A DNA stretch of 34,830 bases from Oscillospiraceae bacterium (GCA_017847875.1 JAGASN010000016.1:1-34830); one strand, 5' to 3'; shown: positions 1-8,838, counted from the stretch's first letter. The notes: generated from the letters alone by a model not told the origin. A program made the numbers and translations.

Positions 1-159
1 ATTGTAATGACTTGATAATATCTGAGCTTCTTTTAAAGAAAATTCACGCTTACCATTTTCTTTAATTGAAAATGTAGATACATCACATCCTAGTTTTTCT
101 GCAAGTTGTTGTTGAGTTTCGTTATTTATAATTCTTAATATTTTTATTAACGTAGACAC
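1..159 (-). CDS. XRE-family transcriptional regulator, N-terminal part (cut by window edge)
   Basis: The reading frame opens at a GTG (157-159) preceded by AAAGGAGG at a good distance and runs off the window edge, giving 53 residues. The peptide has a typical Cro/C1 helix-turn-helix layout: NNETQQQLAEKLGC reads as helices 1-2, followed by DVSTFSIKENGKREFS as recognition helix and turn. The codons are strongly AT-rich (ATA, TTA, AGA, AAA), unlike the TCC/CTT/GCG-rich neighbours, which suggests recent transfer. Four 17-bp dyads upstream, one over its own -35, indicate autoregulation (inference). The C-terminal part is not visible, so whether it belongs to a phage, ICE or toxin-antitoxin module is unknown. 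Confidence 0.75.
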   Translation of the reverse strand, partial: MSTLIKILRIINNETQQQLAEKLGCDVSTFSIKENGKREFSLKEAQILSSHYN

Positions 160-174
160 TAACTCACCCTCCTT

Positions 175-298
175 TGTCGATTTTATAGACTTTGTTGATT
201 TGCTCAACATAAGCTACAATCTTATATTATTACTTATTGTTGATTATGTCAACAGTTTTTTTTATTATTTTGCTATGTTTTTGTTGATTTTATAAACT
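175..298. promoter_or_regulatory. Four 17-bp operator-like dyads for the XRE regulator
   Basis: Four sites share TGTTGA-N5-T(C/A)AACA with identical geometry: 175-191 (TGTCGA/TAGACT, degenerate), 193-209 (TGTTGATTTGCTCAACA, perfect arms), 238-254 (TGTTGATTATGTCAACA, perfect arms) and 282-298 (TGTTGA/TAAACT). Sites 1 and 2 lie between the -10 and the start codon of the minus-strand XRE gene, and site 3 covers its -35. Site 4 lies upstream. This is the expected arrangement for an autorepressor. Binding is inferred from symmetry and position only. Confidence 0.7.
224..252 (-). promoter_or_regulatory. Promoter of the XRE regulator
   Basis: On the minus strand, TTGACA (247-252) is followed by a 17-nt spacer and TAATAT (224-229). 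The -35 lies inside the perfect operator at 238-254, so repressor binding there would block RNA polymerase. Confidence 0.65.
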
Positions 299-334
299 TT
301 TTTTAAAAAACTTAAAAAAATTTTAAAAAAGGGG

Positions 335-363
335 TTGACAATCTTCGATTTGTTTTGTATAAT
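335..363 (+). promoter_or_regulatory. Consensus sigma-A promoter of the tRNA pair
   Basis: TTGACA (335-340), an exactly 17-nt spacer and TATAAT (358-363): a perfect housekeeping promoter 31 nt before the first tRNA, as expected for strongly expressed stable RNA. Confidence 0.9.
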
Positions 364-394
364 AATCTTCGCCTTAAGGCTTTAAAAATGTAAT

Positions 395-471
395 GGCGGC
401 GTAGCTCAGTTGGCTAGAGCATTCGGTTCATACCCGAAGTGTCACCGGTTCGAATCCAGTCGCCGCTACCA
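395..471 (+). tRNA. tRNA-Met (CAT), elongator type
   Basis: A full cloverleaf can be drawn. The acceptor stem is GGCGGCG/CGCCGCT with encoded CCA at 469-471. The D arm is at 404-420, the anticodon stem TTCGG/CCGAA with CAT at 429-431, and the T loop TTCGAAT. The T stem has one C-A mismatch. The anticodon stem lacks the three G-C pairs of initiator tRNA and position 1-72 is G-T rather than C-A, so this is elongator Met; it closely resembles the Bacillus elongator tRNA-Met. A lysidine-modified tRNA-Ile2 is less likely. Confidence 0.93.
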
Positions 472-475
472 TAAT

Positions 476-550
476 GGCCCGTTGGTCAAGCGGTTAAGAC
501 ACGGCCCTTTCACGGCTGTAACGCGAGTTCGATTCTCGCACGGGTCACCA
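476..550 (+). tRNA. tRNA-Glu (TTC)
   Basis: The cloverleaf has acceptor stem GGCCCGT with encoded CCA at 548-550, anticodon loop CTTTCAC with TTC at 509-511, and T arm GCGAGTTCGATTCTCGC. It starts 4 nt after tRNA-Met, so the two are co-transcribed. The sequence closely matches Firmicute tRNA-Glu. Confidence 0.95.
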
Positions 551-553
551 CTG

Positions 554-590
554 AGAGCACTGATGAAAATCAGTGCTCTTTTTCTTTTTC
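554..590 (+). terminator. Rho-independent terminator of the tRNA operon
   Basis: A perfect 11-bp stem (554-564 with 569-579) closes a GAAA tetraloop and is followed by TTTTCTTTTT. It lies 4 nt after the CCA end of tRNA-Glu. Confidence 0.93.
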
Positions 591-596
591 CAAAAA

Positions 597-647
597 GCCT
601 TCCCTTGGGGGAAGGTGGCAAAACCGAAGGTTTTGCCGGATGAGGGG
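597..647 (+). repeat. Intergenic double-hairpin repeat (CCTTCCC type)
   Basis: Hairpin 1 CCTTCCC/GGGAAGG, hairpin 2 GGCAAAACC/GGTTTTGCC, then the tail GGATGAGGG. It is the first of more than 25 copies in the window. The AAAAAGCC lead-in plus hairpin 1 also reads as a terminator on the minus strand. Confidence 0.85.
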
Positions 648-683
648 CAAATCCTCCTCCGGGGAGATTATATGCACCACACA

Positions 684-723
684 AAAAAACGCCGTGCTCA
701 AAAAATGAGCATGGCGCTTTTTT
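684..723. terminator. Bidirectional terminator
   Basis: Stem CGCCGTGCTCA (690-700) with TGAGCATGGCG (706-716), one mismatch. It is flanked by seven A before and six T after, so it can act on both strands. On the minus strand it follows the ribbon-helix-helix gene directly. Confidence 0.8.
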
Positions 724-889
724 AAATATCTTCAATTTTTCCGTGCTCGCGTTCAAATTCCGCAATGCATTTTTTAATAAGATATTCAATCTGTTTGTTT
801 TTGGTTCTGCCCTCATATTCCGCAACAAATCCCAACTTTGCCAAAAGTTCCGGCGAAACTCTTAAAGTGTAACGCGATATCTCTTCCAT
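722..889 (-). CDS. Arc-like ribbon-helix-helix DNA-binding protein (55 aa)
   Basis: This short ORF starts at ATG 887-889 and ends with TAA at 722-724. Residues 5-11 (SRYTLRV) form the DNA-contacting beta strand. SPELLAKLGFVAEYEGRT is helix A with the turn, and NKQIEYLIKKCIAEFEREHG is helix B: the Arc/MetJ fold. It ends at a terminator. It is divergent from the SLOG-like gene, and its own start is only about 112 bp away, so it probably controls the shared intergenic region (inference). The visible Shine-Dalgarno is weak (GGGTGG). Function is otherwise unknown; no toxin partner is adjacent in the same operon. Confidence 0.8.
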   Translation of the reverse strand: MEEISRYTLRVSPELLAKLGFVAEYEGRTKNKQIEYLIKKCIAEFEREHGKIEDI

Positions 890-911
890 ATAAACCACCC
901 ATGACTAATTA

Positions 912-940
912 TTGACTTAATTATAGCGTCATAGTATAAT
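912..940 (+). promoter_or_regulatory. Promoter of the SLOG-like gene, in a dyad-rich region
   Basis: TTGACT (912-917), a 17-nt spacer and TATAAT (935-940). A minus-strand TATAAT (920-925) overlaps it, so divergent promoters may interlock here. TGAC/GTCA motifs (913-931) and further GACG/GCGTCA copies to about 980 could be sites for the ribbon-helix-helix protein. Confidence 0.65.
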
Positions 941-1001
941 CAAAAGCATGAATGACGAATTCACGACGAAATATTGACGCAATATAAATAGGAGGGGTTT
1001 T

Positions 1002-1463
1002 ATGGCAACCTGTATGTTCATCGGAAATCACGAAGCTTCCGATAAAATATATTTAACTCTGCTTGCGGTGACCGAAGAACTTATCCTCACGGAAAAGGTT
1101 TCAACTTTCTATGTCGGAAACAACGGCGCTTTCGACCGAATTGCCCAAAAAGCTCTTTTTTCGCTTAAACAAAAATATCCCGAAATAAAAGCTTACACAA
1201 TTCTCTCCTATATCCCCGGCGTAAAAACTCCTTTTGACCGTCCTCCCCTTTTGGAAACAATTTATCCTGACGGACTTGAAAAAGTTCCAATGCGCTACGC
1301 AATTAATCACCGCAACCGCTGGATGCTGGAACGTTCTTCCTTTGTTGTGGCCTATCCTTCCCCTTTCGGAAATTCCTCAAAGCTTGCCGCAAAAGCCCGC
1401 CTTTCCGGAAAAACCGTTATAGATATCTCCCGGGAAGCAAACGATATTTTCCCTTTCCGATAA
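1002..1463 (+). CDS. SLOG/DUF1273-like (YpsA-related) protein
   Basis: 153 residues, start chosen by TAGGAGGGG 7 nt upstream. The N-terminal TCMFIGNHEASDKIY is like the CFTGHR opening of the DUF1273/YpsA group. YVGNNGAFDRIAQKAL (about 37-52) matches the glycine-rich, FD-containing nucleotide or ligand loop of SLOG Rossmann folds. The C-terminal half has SFVVAYPSPFGNSSKLAAKARLSGKTVIDI, the usual later strand of the family, where the GT..A motif is degenerate here. SLOG proteins are proposed to bind nucleotide-derived ligands; no activity can be assigned. It is oriented against the replication fork, unlike the housekeeping genes. Confidence 0.6.
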   Translation: MATCMFIGNHEASDKIYLTLLAVTEELILTEKVSTFYVGNNGAFDRIAQKALFSLKQKYPEIKAYTILSYIPGVKTPFDRPPLLETIYPDGLEKVPMRYAINHRNRWMLERSSFVVAYPSPFGNSSKLAAKARLSGKTVIDISREANDIFPFR

Positions 1464-1502
1464 AAAAATCCGCCTTTTCTCCCAAAATGTTTACAATTTA
1501 TT

Positions 1503-1532
1503 TATCCAATTCCGAAAAAAACACATTATAAT
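1503..1532 (+). promoter_or_regulatory. Probable promoter of the first DUF975 gene
   Basis: TATAAT at 1527-1532 lies 25 nt before the start codon. The best -35 (TATCCA, 1503-1508, 18-nt spacer) is poor, so only the -10 is convincing. Confidence 0.45.
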
Positions 1533-1557
1533 AAGAACATCAGGGAGGTGTTTTTAT

Positions 1558-2400
1558 ATGTGGACACGCGCAAGAATTAAACAGGAGGCAAAAAACAGTC
1601 TTCGCCGCTTTGGTTATTGGATGCCGCTTCTCATAACTTTCCTCACCGGTCTGGTTTCCGGCGGAATGGTCACCGGCAATTCCTCAACAAGCAGCATCAC
1701 CACGGAATATACTTCCGAATATGGCGGAGATTTAACTCCCGCCGGTTTCGCCGCTTTTATTGATGAATTCTTCGGCGAATTTTTCTACGAAATCGGCGCA
1801 GCTTTTGAAAACTTTTTCAGCAACCCGCTCATCGCCATGACAACGATTTTTGTTATCGTTCTCGGTTTTGTAATCGGTCTTGTAATCGCCTTCGGCTGGA
1901 GCGCATTTGTTGCAAGCCCCATTATCGTCGGCAAAAACCGCTATTTTATGGAACACCGCGCTTTCGATTCAAAATTCGAGCGCCTTTTCTGGTCTTTCAA
2001 AAGCGGAAGATATATGAACGTTGTTAAAATAATGTTCTGGCGGGAACTCAAAATTTTCCTCTGGAGCCTGCTTTTTGTAATTCCCGGAATTATCAAGAGT
2101 TATGAATATTCAATGGTTCCCTATATCCTTGCGGAAAACCCTCAGATTTCTTCCGAGCGCGCCTTTGAACTTTCCAAAAAGATGACCCACGGCGAAAAAT
2201 GGAAGATCTTTGTTCTCGATCTTTCCTTCATCGGCTGGAGAATCCTCGGGGTTCTCTGCTGTTGCGTTGGCGAAATTTTCCTCCAGCCCTATGTTGAAGC
2301 AACCTATGCGGAGCTTTATCAGGTTATGAGAGAAAAAGCCCACGGACTTTCCTTCTCCGATTATTCCGAACTACCCGGCTTTTTCCCGGAACGGGCATAA
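1558..2400 (+). CDS. DUF975 family integral membrane protein (first copy)
   Basis: 280 residues with AGGGAGGTG before the ATG. The start MWTRARIKQEAKNSLRRFGYW matches the DUF975 N-terminus. Likely membrane segments are 21-38, 92-118, 163-180 and 217-243. The family signature is visible at about 175-230: IPGIIKSYEYSMVPYILAENP then a Ser-Arg-Ala-Phe-Glu-Leu-Ser motif, MTHGEKW and FIGW. The function of DUF975 is not established. It has an extra Ser/Thr/Gly-rich and Phe-rich extracytoplasmic stretch (39-90) missing from its neighbour at 2727. The two genes and their 3' repeats are a tandem duplication. Confidence 0.85.
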   Translation: MWTRARIKQEAKNSLRRFGYWMPLLITFLTGLVSGGMVTGNSSTSSITTEYTSEYGGDLTPAGFAAFIDEFFGEFFYEIGAAFENFFSNPLIAMTTIFVIVLGFVIGLVIAFGWSAFVASPIIVGKNRYFMEHRAFDSKFERLFWSFKSGRYMNVVKIMFWRELKIFLWSLLFVIPGIIKSYEYSMVPYILAENPQISSERAFELSKKMTHGEKWKIFVLDLSFIGWRILGVLCCCVGEIFLQPYVEATYAELYQVMREKAHGLSFSDYSELPGFFPERA

Positions 2401-2635
2401 AAGCCCCCCTTGCCTAAAGGGGGGTGGTTTTGACCAAAGGTCAAAACCGGGGGGATTCTTTTAATCCTATCCAACTAAACCAAACGCACACACAGGTTCT
2501 CCCCTACGGATTTTCCGAAAACAAATAACCCGGAGGGTTCGCCTTCCCAGAGGGGAAGGTGGCAAAACCTTCGGTTTTGACGGATGAGGGATTATAAATA
2601 ACCCGGAGGGCAATTATCTGTTCTTCCAAAAAAAG
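2401..2635 (+). repeat. Repeat block behind the first DUF975 gene
   Basis: No gene is seen in 2401-2700. The block holds a CCCCCC-type double hairpin (2403-2457, hairpin 2 GGTTTTGACC/GGTCAAAACC), a degenerate GTAGGGG-type module (about 2475-2512) and a CCTTCCC-type copy (2541-2592). The same order follows the second DUF975 gene. Confidence 0.8.
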
Positions 2636-2636
2636 A

Positions 2637-2670
2637 TCAAAAAAACCTCCCCTGCCGGGAGGTTTTTTTT
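2637..2670 (+). terminator. Terminator between the DUF975 paralogs
   Basis: AAAAAACCTCCC (to 2651), loop CTGCC, GGGAGG (2657-2662), then eight T. A strong hairpin with U-tract. Confidence 0.85.
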
Positions 2671-2671
2671 G

Positions 2672-2700
2672 TTGCAAACGGCAAGTTTGCGTATTATAAT
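2672..2700 (+). promoter_or_regulatory. Promoter and operator-like dyad of the second DUF975 gene
   Basis: TTGCAA (2672-2677), 17-nt spacer, TATAAT (2695-2700). The dyad GCAAACGGCAAGTTTGC (2674-2690) overlaps the -35 and spacer, a typical repressor position. Confidence 0.65.
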
Positions 2701-2726
2701 GGAATCACCATAAGGAGGTGTTTTTT

Positions 2727-3470
2727 ATGTGGACAAATTCCGAACTTAAACAAAGAGCAAAATCCGTGCTCAATAACTTCGGATATTGGATTCCTTTCCT
2801 TGCAACAATTCTTGCCGGACTTTTATCAACAAACGCAAGCAACATAACTTCCGTTATAACCAATAATCCGGAATATGAGTCGGTTCTGCAAAACGAAGAA
2901 TACGCTCCGGTTTTAATTTCCGCCGTTCTTCTTATAATGGCCTTCTCCTTCATCTGGAATACCTTCATCGGCTATCCGGTGATGGTCGGAATGAACCGCT
3001 TTTTTATGGAAAACCGCCTTTCCGGTTCAAAAATCGACCGCCTTTTCTATGTCTTCAAAAGCGGAAATTATCTGAATGTTGTAAAAACAATGTTCCTTCT
3101 GAACCTCAAAGTTTTCCTTTGGAGCCTTCTTCTTTTAATTCCCGGAATTATAAAAAGCTATGAATATTATATGGTCCCCTATATCCTTGCGGAAAACCCG
3201 GGAATCAGCTCAAAACGCGCCTTTGAAATTTCAAAAGAAATGACCGCCGGAGAAAAATTCGATATCTTCTGGCTCGGTCTTTCCTTCTTCGGCTGGATTC
3301 TTCTCGGAACTCTCGCCTGCGGAATCGGCATCCTTTTCGTTGAACCTTATATCCAGACAACCTTCGCCGAACTTTATCAGGTGATGAGAGAAAAAGCCTT
3401 TGGCACCAGCCATGAATTCCGTTTTGCCGAAACTTCCGAACTCCCCGGCTTCTTCCCTGAACAGGCATAA
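2727..3470 (+). CDS. DUF975 family integral membrane protein (second copy)
   Basis: 247 residues. The ATG at 2727 is chosen because AAGGAGGTG (2712-2720) lies just upstream; an in-frame GTG at 2718 lies inside that ribosome-binding site and is rejected. The opening MWTNSELKQRAKSVLNNFGYW and the block VFLWSLLLLIPGIIKSYEYY plus MTAGEKFDIFWLGLSFFGW show it is a paralog of the gene at 1558, with a shorter first loop. It has four or so membrane segments. Its own promoter is at 2672-2700. Function unknown. Confidence 0.85.
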   Translation: MWTNSELKQRAKSVLNNFGYWIPFLATILAGLLSTNASNITSVITNNPEYESVLQNEEYAPVLISAVLLIMAFSFIWNTFIGYPVMVGMNRFFMENRLSGSKIDRLFYVFKSGNYLNVVKTMFLLNLKVFLWSLLLLIPGIIKSYEYYMVPYILAENPGISSKRAFEISKEMTAGEKFDIFWLGLSFFGWILLGTLACGIGILFVEPYIQTTFAELYQVMREKAFGTSHEFRFAETSELPGFFPEQA

Positions 3471-3866
3471 AGCCCCCCTTGCCTAAAGGGGGGTGGTTTT
3501 GACCAAAGGTCAAAACCGGGGGGATTCTTTAATCCTGTCCCACTAAATCGGGCGCACACACAGGTGCGCCCCCACGGATTTTCCGAAAAGAAATAACCCG
3601 AAGGGTTCGCCTTCCCAGAGGGGAAGGTGGCAATACCGAAGGTTTTGACGGATGAGGGATTATAAATAGCCCGAAGAATTGCCTCCCCTATCATGGGAGG
3701 TGTCTGCAAAGCAGACGGAGGGATTGTAACCCTGTCCAACTAAATCGGGCGCACACACAGGTGCGCCCCTACAACGTTTCACCAACAAACCGTAGGGAAC
3801 GGTCTTGACCGTTCCGAAATTGCCTTCCCCTGTTAAGCAGGCGGATAATATCCGCCCCACAAAGAT
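3471..3866 (+). repeat. Repeat mosaic between the second DUF975 gene and guaB
   Basis: There is no gene here. In order: CCCCCC-type double hairpin 3472-3526, GTAGGGG-type module 3549-3575 (GGGCGCACAC/GGTGCGCCC), CCTTCCC-type 3609-3660, CCTCCC-type 3681-3725 (hairpin 2 GTCTGC/GCAGAC), GTAGGGG-type 3746-3772, GTAGGGAACGGTC/GACCGTTCC 3791-3816 and GGCGGATAATATCCGCC near 3839-3857. The first half repeats 2401-2600 almost base for base. Confidence 0.8.
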
Positions 3867-3904
3867 AAAAAAATGAGCACGGCTTCTGCCGTGCTCTTTT
3901 TTTA
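3864..3904 (-). terminator. guaB terminator (bidirectional)
   Basis: A perfect 9-bp stem GAGCACGGC (3875-3883) with GCCGTGCTC (3888-3896) and TTCT loop, with A-rich sequence before and TTTTTTT after. It lies about 20 nt past the guaB stop on the minus strand. Confidence 0.88.
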
Positions 3905-3925
3905 TCCTGATGCTCAAGCCAAAAA

Positions 3926-5455
<1,530 letters not shown>

Positions 5456-5460
5456 TTAAT

Positions 5461-5489
5461 ATTCTAACACCTTTACACGGGATTTTCAA
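5461..5489 (-). promoter_or_regulatory. guaB promoter
   Basis: Minus strand: TTGAAA (5484-5489), 17-nt spacer, TAGAAT (5461-5466), giving a leader of about 55 nt. Confidence 0.7.
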
Positions 5490-5607
5490 GCCCTTTTTTC
5501 GTTTTTTAAGAAAGTTTTTAAGGTTTTCCTTTTTGCTCATCTTAAACGAAAATTTCATTCATTGTTTGTCGGTTTTGCATAAAGATATTTGGAAAAAATT
5601 GGTATAT

Positions 5608-5747
5608 GCCTCCTCAGAGGAGGAGGTGGCATTTCCGAATGGAAATGACGGAGGAGGGATTATTTAATAACGCGGAACGCAGACAAAAATTTGTCAGGGA
5701 TATCCCTCCCCAGTCTGCTATGCAGACAGCCCCTCTTCTGAGGGGCT
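5608..5747. repeat. Tail-to-tail inverted pair of double-hairpin repeats
   Basis: No gene is seen in 5490-5758. A CCTCCTC-type copy (5608-5661, hairpin 2 CATTTCC/GGAAATG) faces an inverted copy (5702-5747, hairpin 2 GTCTGC/GCAGAC, hairpin 1 GCCCCTC/GAGGGGC) across about 40 bp. The spacer contains TTTGTCAGGGA, shared with the pair at 16184. Confidence 0.8.
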
Positions 5748-5758
5748 ATTTACCATTC

Positions 5759-5787
5759 AAAAAAGGAGCGCCAAAAGGCGCTCCTTT
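5759..5787 (-). terminator. serS terminator
   Basis: AAAGGAGCGCC/GGCGCTCCTTT stem with a 4-nt loop, running into a U-tract on the minus strand, 6 nt after the serS stop. Confidence 0.88.
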
Positions 5788-5793
5788 CCCCTG

Positions 5794-7062
5794 TTATTTA
5801 ATTTCTTCAAGTCCCATATATTTGCGAAGTGCTTCCGGAATGGTGACGGAGCCGTCTTCGTTCTGATAGTTTTCAAGAATTGCCGCGGTGGTTCTGCCAA
5901 TCGCTACGCCGGAACCGTTGAGGGTGTGGGCAAAAACAGCCTTGCCGTCTTTGTCTTTGCATTTGATGTTCGCTCTGCGTGCCTGGAAATCCTCAAAGTT
6001 GGAGCAGGAAGAAATTTCGACATATCTTCCGTAGGAAGGCATCCATACTTCGATGTCATAGGTTTTTGCGGAGCTGAAGGTAAGGTCGCCGGTGGTCAGA
6101 ACAACAACTCTGTAAGGAAGGCCAAGTCCCTGAAGAACTTTTTCCGCTTCGCCGGTAAGTTCTTCAAGCTCTTCATAAGATTTTTCCGGATCCGCGAATT
6201 TAACAAGCTCAACTTTGTTGAACTGGTGCTGGCGGATAAGTCCGCGGGTATCTCTTCCTGCGGAACCTGCTTCCGCTCTGAAGCATGCGGAATATGCGCA
6301 GTATTTTATCGGAAGGGTCGCTCTGTCAAGAACTTCGCCCCGGTGGAAGTTGGTTACCGGAACTTCCGCGGTGGGAATGAGATAAAGGTCTTCGCCTTCG
6401 AGTTTATACATATCTTCCGCAAATTTCGGAAGCTGGCCGGTGCCGGTCATGGAAGCTTTGTTTGCCATAAAAGGCGGGAAAATTTCGGTATATCCGTTTG
6501 CGGTGTGGGTATCGAGGAAATAGTTCATAATTGCGCGCTCAAGTTTTGCGCCGAGGTCTTTATAAAAATGGAATCTTGCGCCGGTAACTTTTCCCGCTCT
6601 TTCCGGGTCAAGGATACCCAAATCCTGACCAAGGTCCCAATGTGCTTTGGGTTCAAAGTCAAATTTGCGCGGTTCGCCCCATCTTCTGATCTCAACGTTT
6701 TCGGTGTCGTCCTTTCCGTAAGGAACGGCTTCGTTGGGAATGTTCGGAATTTTAAGGATAAGTTCAAGCTGGCGGTCTTCAAGTTTCGCAAGTTCTTCGC
6801 CGCATTTTTTGCTTTCTTCCGCAATGGCTTTCATCTGCGCCATAAGTTCGGTGGTGTCCTCGCCGTTCTTTTTCATGAGCGGGATCTGTTTGCTTGCGCG
6901 GTTCTGCTGTGCTTTAAGGTCATCGGTTTTTGCGTTGAGTTTTCTGCGCTCTGCGTCGATTGCAACAAGCTCATCAACAGCCTCGTCCATGGGTTTGAAT
7001 CTTCTGCGGCAAGCCTCTTTAACAAGCTCCGCGTTTTCTCTTACAAATCTGATATCAAGCAT
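5794..7062 (-). CDS. serS: Seryl-tRNA synthetase
   Basis: Class II aminoacyl-tRNA synthetase charging tRNA-Ser. 422 residues, normal length. The N-terminal arm (about 30-100) is a long charged antiparallel coiled coil that contacts the tRNA. The core has [15 protein letters not shown] (TXE motif), motif 2 [15 protein letters not shown] followed by [10 protein letters not shown], and motif 3 [10 protein letters not shown] near the C-terminus. AAGGAG lies before the ATG at 7062. It lies 12 nt behind parB, so it is the last gene of a parA-parB-serS operon; no T-box leader is possible in that gap. Confidence 0.98.
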   Translation of the reverse strand: MLDIRFVRENAELVKEACRRRFKPMDEAVDELVAIDAERRKLNAKTDDLKAQQNRASKQIPLMKKNGEDTTELMAQMKAIAEESKKCGEELAKLEDRQLELILKIPNIPNEAVPYGKDDTENVEIRRWGEPRKFDFEPKAHWDLGQDLGILDPERAGKVTGARFHFYKDLGAKLERAIMNYFLDTHTANGYTEIFPPFMANKASMTGTGQLPKFAEDMYKLEGEDLYLIPTAEVPVTNFHRGEVLDRATLPIKYCAYSACFRAEAGSAGRDTRGLIRQHQFNKVELVKFADPEKSYEELEELTGEAEKVLQGLGLPYRVVVLTTGDLTFSSAKTYDIEVWMPSYGRYVEISSCSNFEDFQARRANIKCKDKDGKAVFAHTLNGSGVAIGRTTAAILENYQNEDGSVTIPEALRKYMGLEEIK

Positions 7063-7074
7063 CGGTTTTTCTCC

Positions 7075-7950
7075 TTACTTATACATTTTCTTATTAAGAA
7101 GTCGCTCGCAGATATCTGCAAGTTCGTTTTTGTTATAAAACTGGAACTCAATGGTTCCGCCTTTTTCGTTTTCGGTGATTTTAAAAGGTCTTCCAAGTTC
7201 GTTTGTCATTGCAACCTGCATTTCCCGGTAGAATTTATCCTTCGGGAAGGAATCCTTTTTCTTCTTTTGGGTTTCCTTCGGTTCTTTTCCAATCTTCGAA
7301 GCCATTTTTTCCGCTTCGCGGACGGAAAGTTCTCCGGAAACGATTATTTTAGCAAGTTCGACTCTTTTTTCTTCCGGTGCGGAAAGAATTGCCTTTGCGT
7401 GTCCCGCGGAAAGTTTTCCGGCGGAAACAAGGGGCAAAACCTCTTCCGGAAGGTTGAGGATTCGAAGAGTGTTCGCAATGGCGGGGCGTGATTTTCCAAC
7501 CGCTTCGGAAAGTTTTTCCTGGGTCATGCCGTATTTATCCATAAGTCTGCGGTAACCTTCCGCGGTTTCAACAGCGTTCAGGTCTTCCCTCTGGAGGTTT
7601 TCAATAAGGGCGACCTGGTCGGTTTCCTCGTCGGAAAGTTCACGGATAAGCGCCGGAACTTCCGAAAGTCCGGCAATTCTTGCGGCTCTCCATCTTCTTT
7701 CGCCCGCAACTATCTGGTACATTCCGTTTTTAAGCGGTCTTACCAAAAGAGGCTGCAAAACTCCGTGTGCCGCAATGGAATCCGCCAGCTCATTAAGAGC
7801 TTCCTCATCAAATTCCTTTCTGGGCTGAGATAAGTTCGGCTCAATTTCAGAAAGTCTTACGGTGCTTATTCCGGAATCTTCGCCGGAAAAACCTGTCTGG
7901 TCGGCAAAAAGGGTATCAAGTCCTCTGCCAAGTCCTCTGGATTTTGCCAA
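7075..7950 (-). CDS. parB: Chromosome-partitioning protein ParB (Spo0J)
   Basis: CTP-dependent DNA clamp that loads at parS, spreads, recruits SMC and works with ParA in origin segregation. 291 residues. N-terminal GLGRGLDTLF is the ParA-stimulating peptide. The CTP-binding region has QPRKEF, HGVLQPLLVRP, GERRWRAAR and LIENLQRED. The HTH reads GKSRPAIANTLRILNLP, with the Arg and Thr that known ParB proteins use for parS. It starts 3 nt after the parA stop. The two parS sites lie upstream of parA. In Bacillus it also opposes Soj in sporulation control; whether this organism sporulates is not shown here. Confidence 0.96.
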   Translation of the reverse strand: MAKSRGLGRGLDTLFADQTGFSGEDSGISTVRLSEIEPNLSQPRKEFDEEALNELADSIAAHGVLQPLLVRPLKNGMYQIVAGERRWRAARIAGLSEVPALIRELSDEETDQVALIENLQREDLNAVETAEGYRRLMDKYGMTQEKLSEAVGKSRPAIANTLRILNLPEEVLPLVSAGKLSAGHAKAILSAPEEKRVELAKIIVSGELSVREAEKMASKIGKEPKETQKKKKDSFPKDKFYREMQVAMTNELGRPFKITENEKGGTIEFQFYNKNELADICERLLNKKMYK

Positions 7951-7953
7951 ATT

Positions 7954-8730
7954 TTATCCCTCCGTTCTGTTGTTCGCAATAATTTCGTCCGCAAGAGCAA
8001 GATAGCTCTGGCTTCCTTTTGATGCGAAATCATAATAAATTACCGGTTCGCCGAAGGAAGGCGCTTCGGAAAGGCGGACGTTCCTCGGAATAACGGTTTT
8101 GAATACCTTCTGGGGGAAGTATTTTTTAACTTCCTCAACAACCTGCATCGTAAGATTGAGCCTTGCGTCATACATGGTGAGCAAAACGCCTTCCATATCG
8201 ATATAGCTGTTATAAAGTCTTTTAACGGTGCGCACCGTTGCCATAAGCTGGGAAAGTCCTTCAAGCGCATAAAACTCGCACTGGATCGGAACAAGAATAC
8301 TGGTGCAGGCCGCAAGAGCGTTAAGGGTAAGAAGTCCGAGAGAAGGCGGACAGTCTATGCAGATGTAATCATAATCCTTGAGAATTGCCGCCAGGGCGTT
8401 TTTGAGCCGGAGCGCGCGGTTTTCCATGTCAACAAGTTCAATTTCCGCCGCTGCAAGGTCAATGCTCGAAGGCATTATGTCAAGGTTTTTATATTTTGTG
8501 CGGATAACCGCTTCCTTTGCTCCGCAATTTCCGAGAACAACGTCATAAACGGAATGTTTCACTTCCCTTTTGTTGATTCCGAGACCGGAAGTTGCGTTTC
8601 CCTGGGGGTCAGAATCCACAAGCAAAACTCTTCCCCTTGTTCTGTATGCAAGGGCCGCGGAAAGGTTGACCGCCGTGGTCGTTTTTCCAACTCCGCCCTT
8701 CTGGTTTGCGAATGCTATAATTTTGCCCAT
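7954..8730 (-). CDS. parA: Chromosome-partitioning ATPase ParA (Soj)
   Basis: Deviant Walker A ATPase that binds DNA non-specifically as an ATP dimer and drives origin segregation with ParB; in Bacillus it also modulates DnaA. 258 residues. KGGVGKTT (11-18) is the deviant Walker A with signature Lys11. DSDPQGNAT is the A' motif and CIDCPPSLG the Walker B region. It has no N-terminal HTH, so it is the small chromosomal type. First gene of the parA-parB-serS operon, with its own promoter at 8762-8790. Confidence 0.97.
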   Translation of the reverse strand: MGKIIAFANQKGGVGKTTTAVNLSAALAYRTRGRVLLVDSDPQGNATSGLGINKREVKHSVYDVVLGNCGAKEAVIRTKYKNLDIMPSSIDLAAAEIELVDMENRALRLKNALAAILKDYDYICIDCPPSLGLLTLNALAACTSILVPIQCEFYALEGLSQLMATVRTVKRLYNSYIDMEGVLLTMYDARLNLTMQVVEEVKKYFPQKVFKTVIPRNVRLSEAPSFGEPVIYYDFASKGSQSYLALADEIIANNRTEG

Positions 8731-8761
8731 TCTTTCCTCCGTTTATTATTATTACCTTTTT

Positions 8762-8790
8762 ATTATAATAGAGCGCGGAGTTTTTTTCAA
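8762..8790 (-). promoter_or_regulatory. parA-parB-serS promoter
   Basis: Minus strand TTGAAA (8785-8790), 17-nt spacer, TATAAT (8762-8767), about 30 nt upstream of the parA start. Confidence 0.8.
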
Positions 8791-8838
8791 TGATGTTTTG
8801 AAAAATTGTTGTTTTTTATTGTTCAATTGGTTCTTTAA

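Noticed and set aside
395..471. Initiator tRNA-Met
   Set aside because: It lacks the three consecutive G-C pairs at the end of the anticodon stem and the unpaired 1-72 position that mark initiators.
410..643. A 77-residue frame starting inside tRNA-Met
   Set aside because: It runs through both tRNAs, the terminator and a repeat, so it cannot be a real gene.
1425..1438. ATCTCCCGGGAAGC as a Noc-binding site
   Set aside because: It matches the Bacillus Noc site at only 11 of 14 positions, lies inside the SLOG-like coding region and is a single copy; chance is a sufficient explanation.
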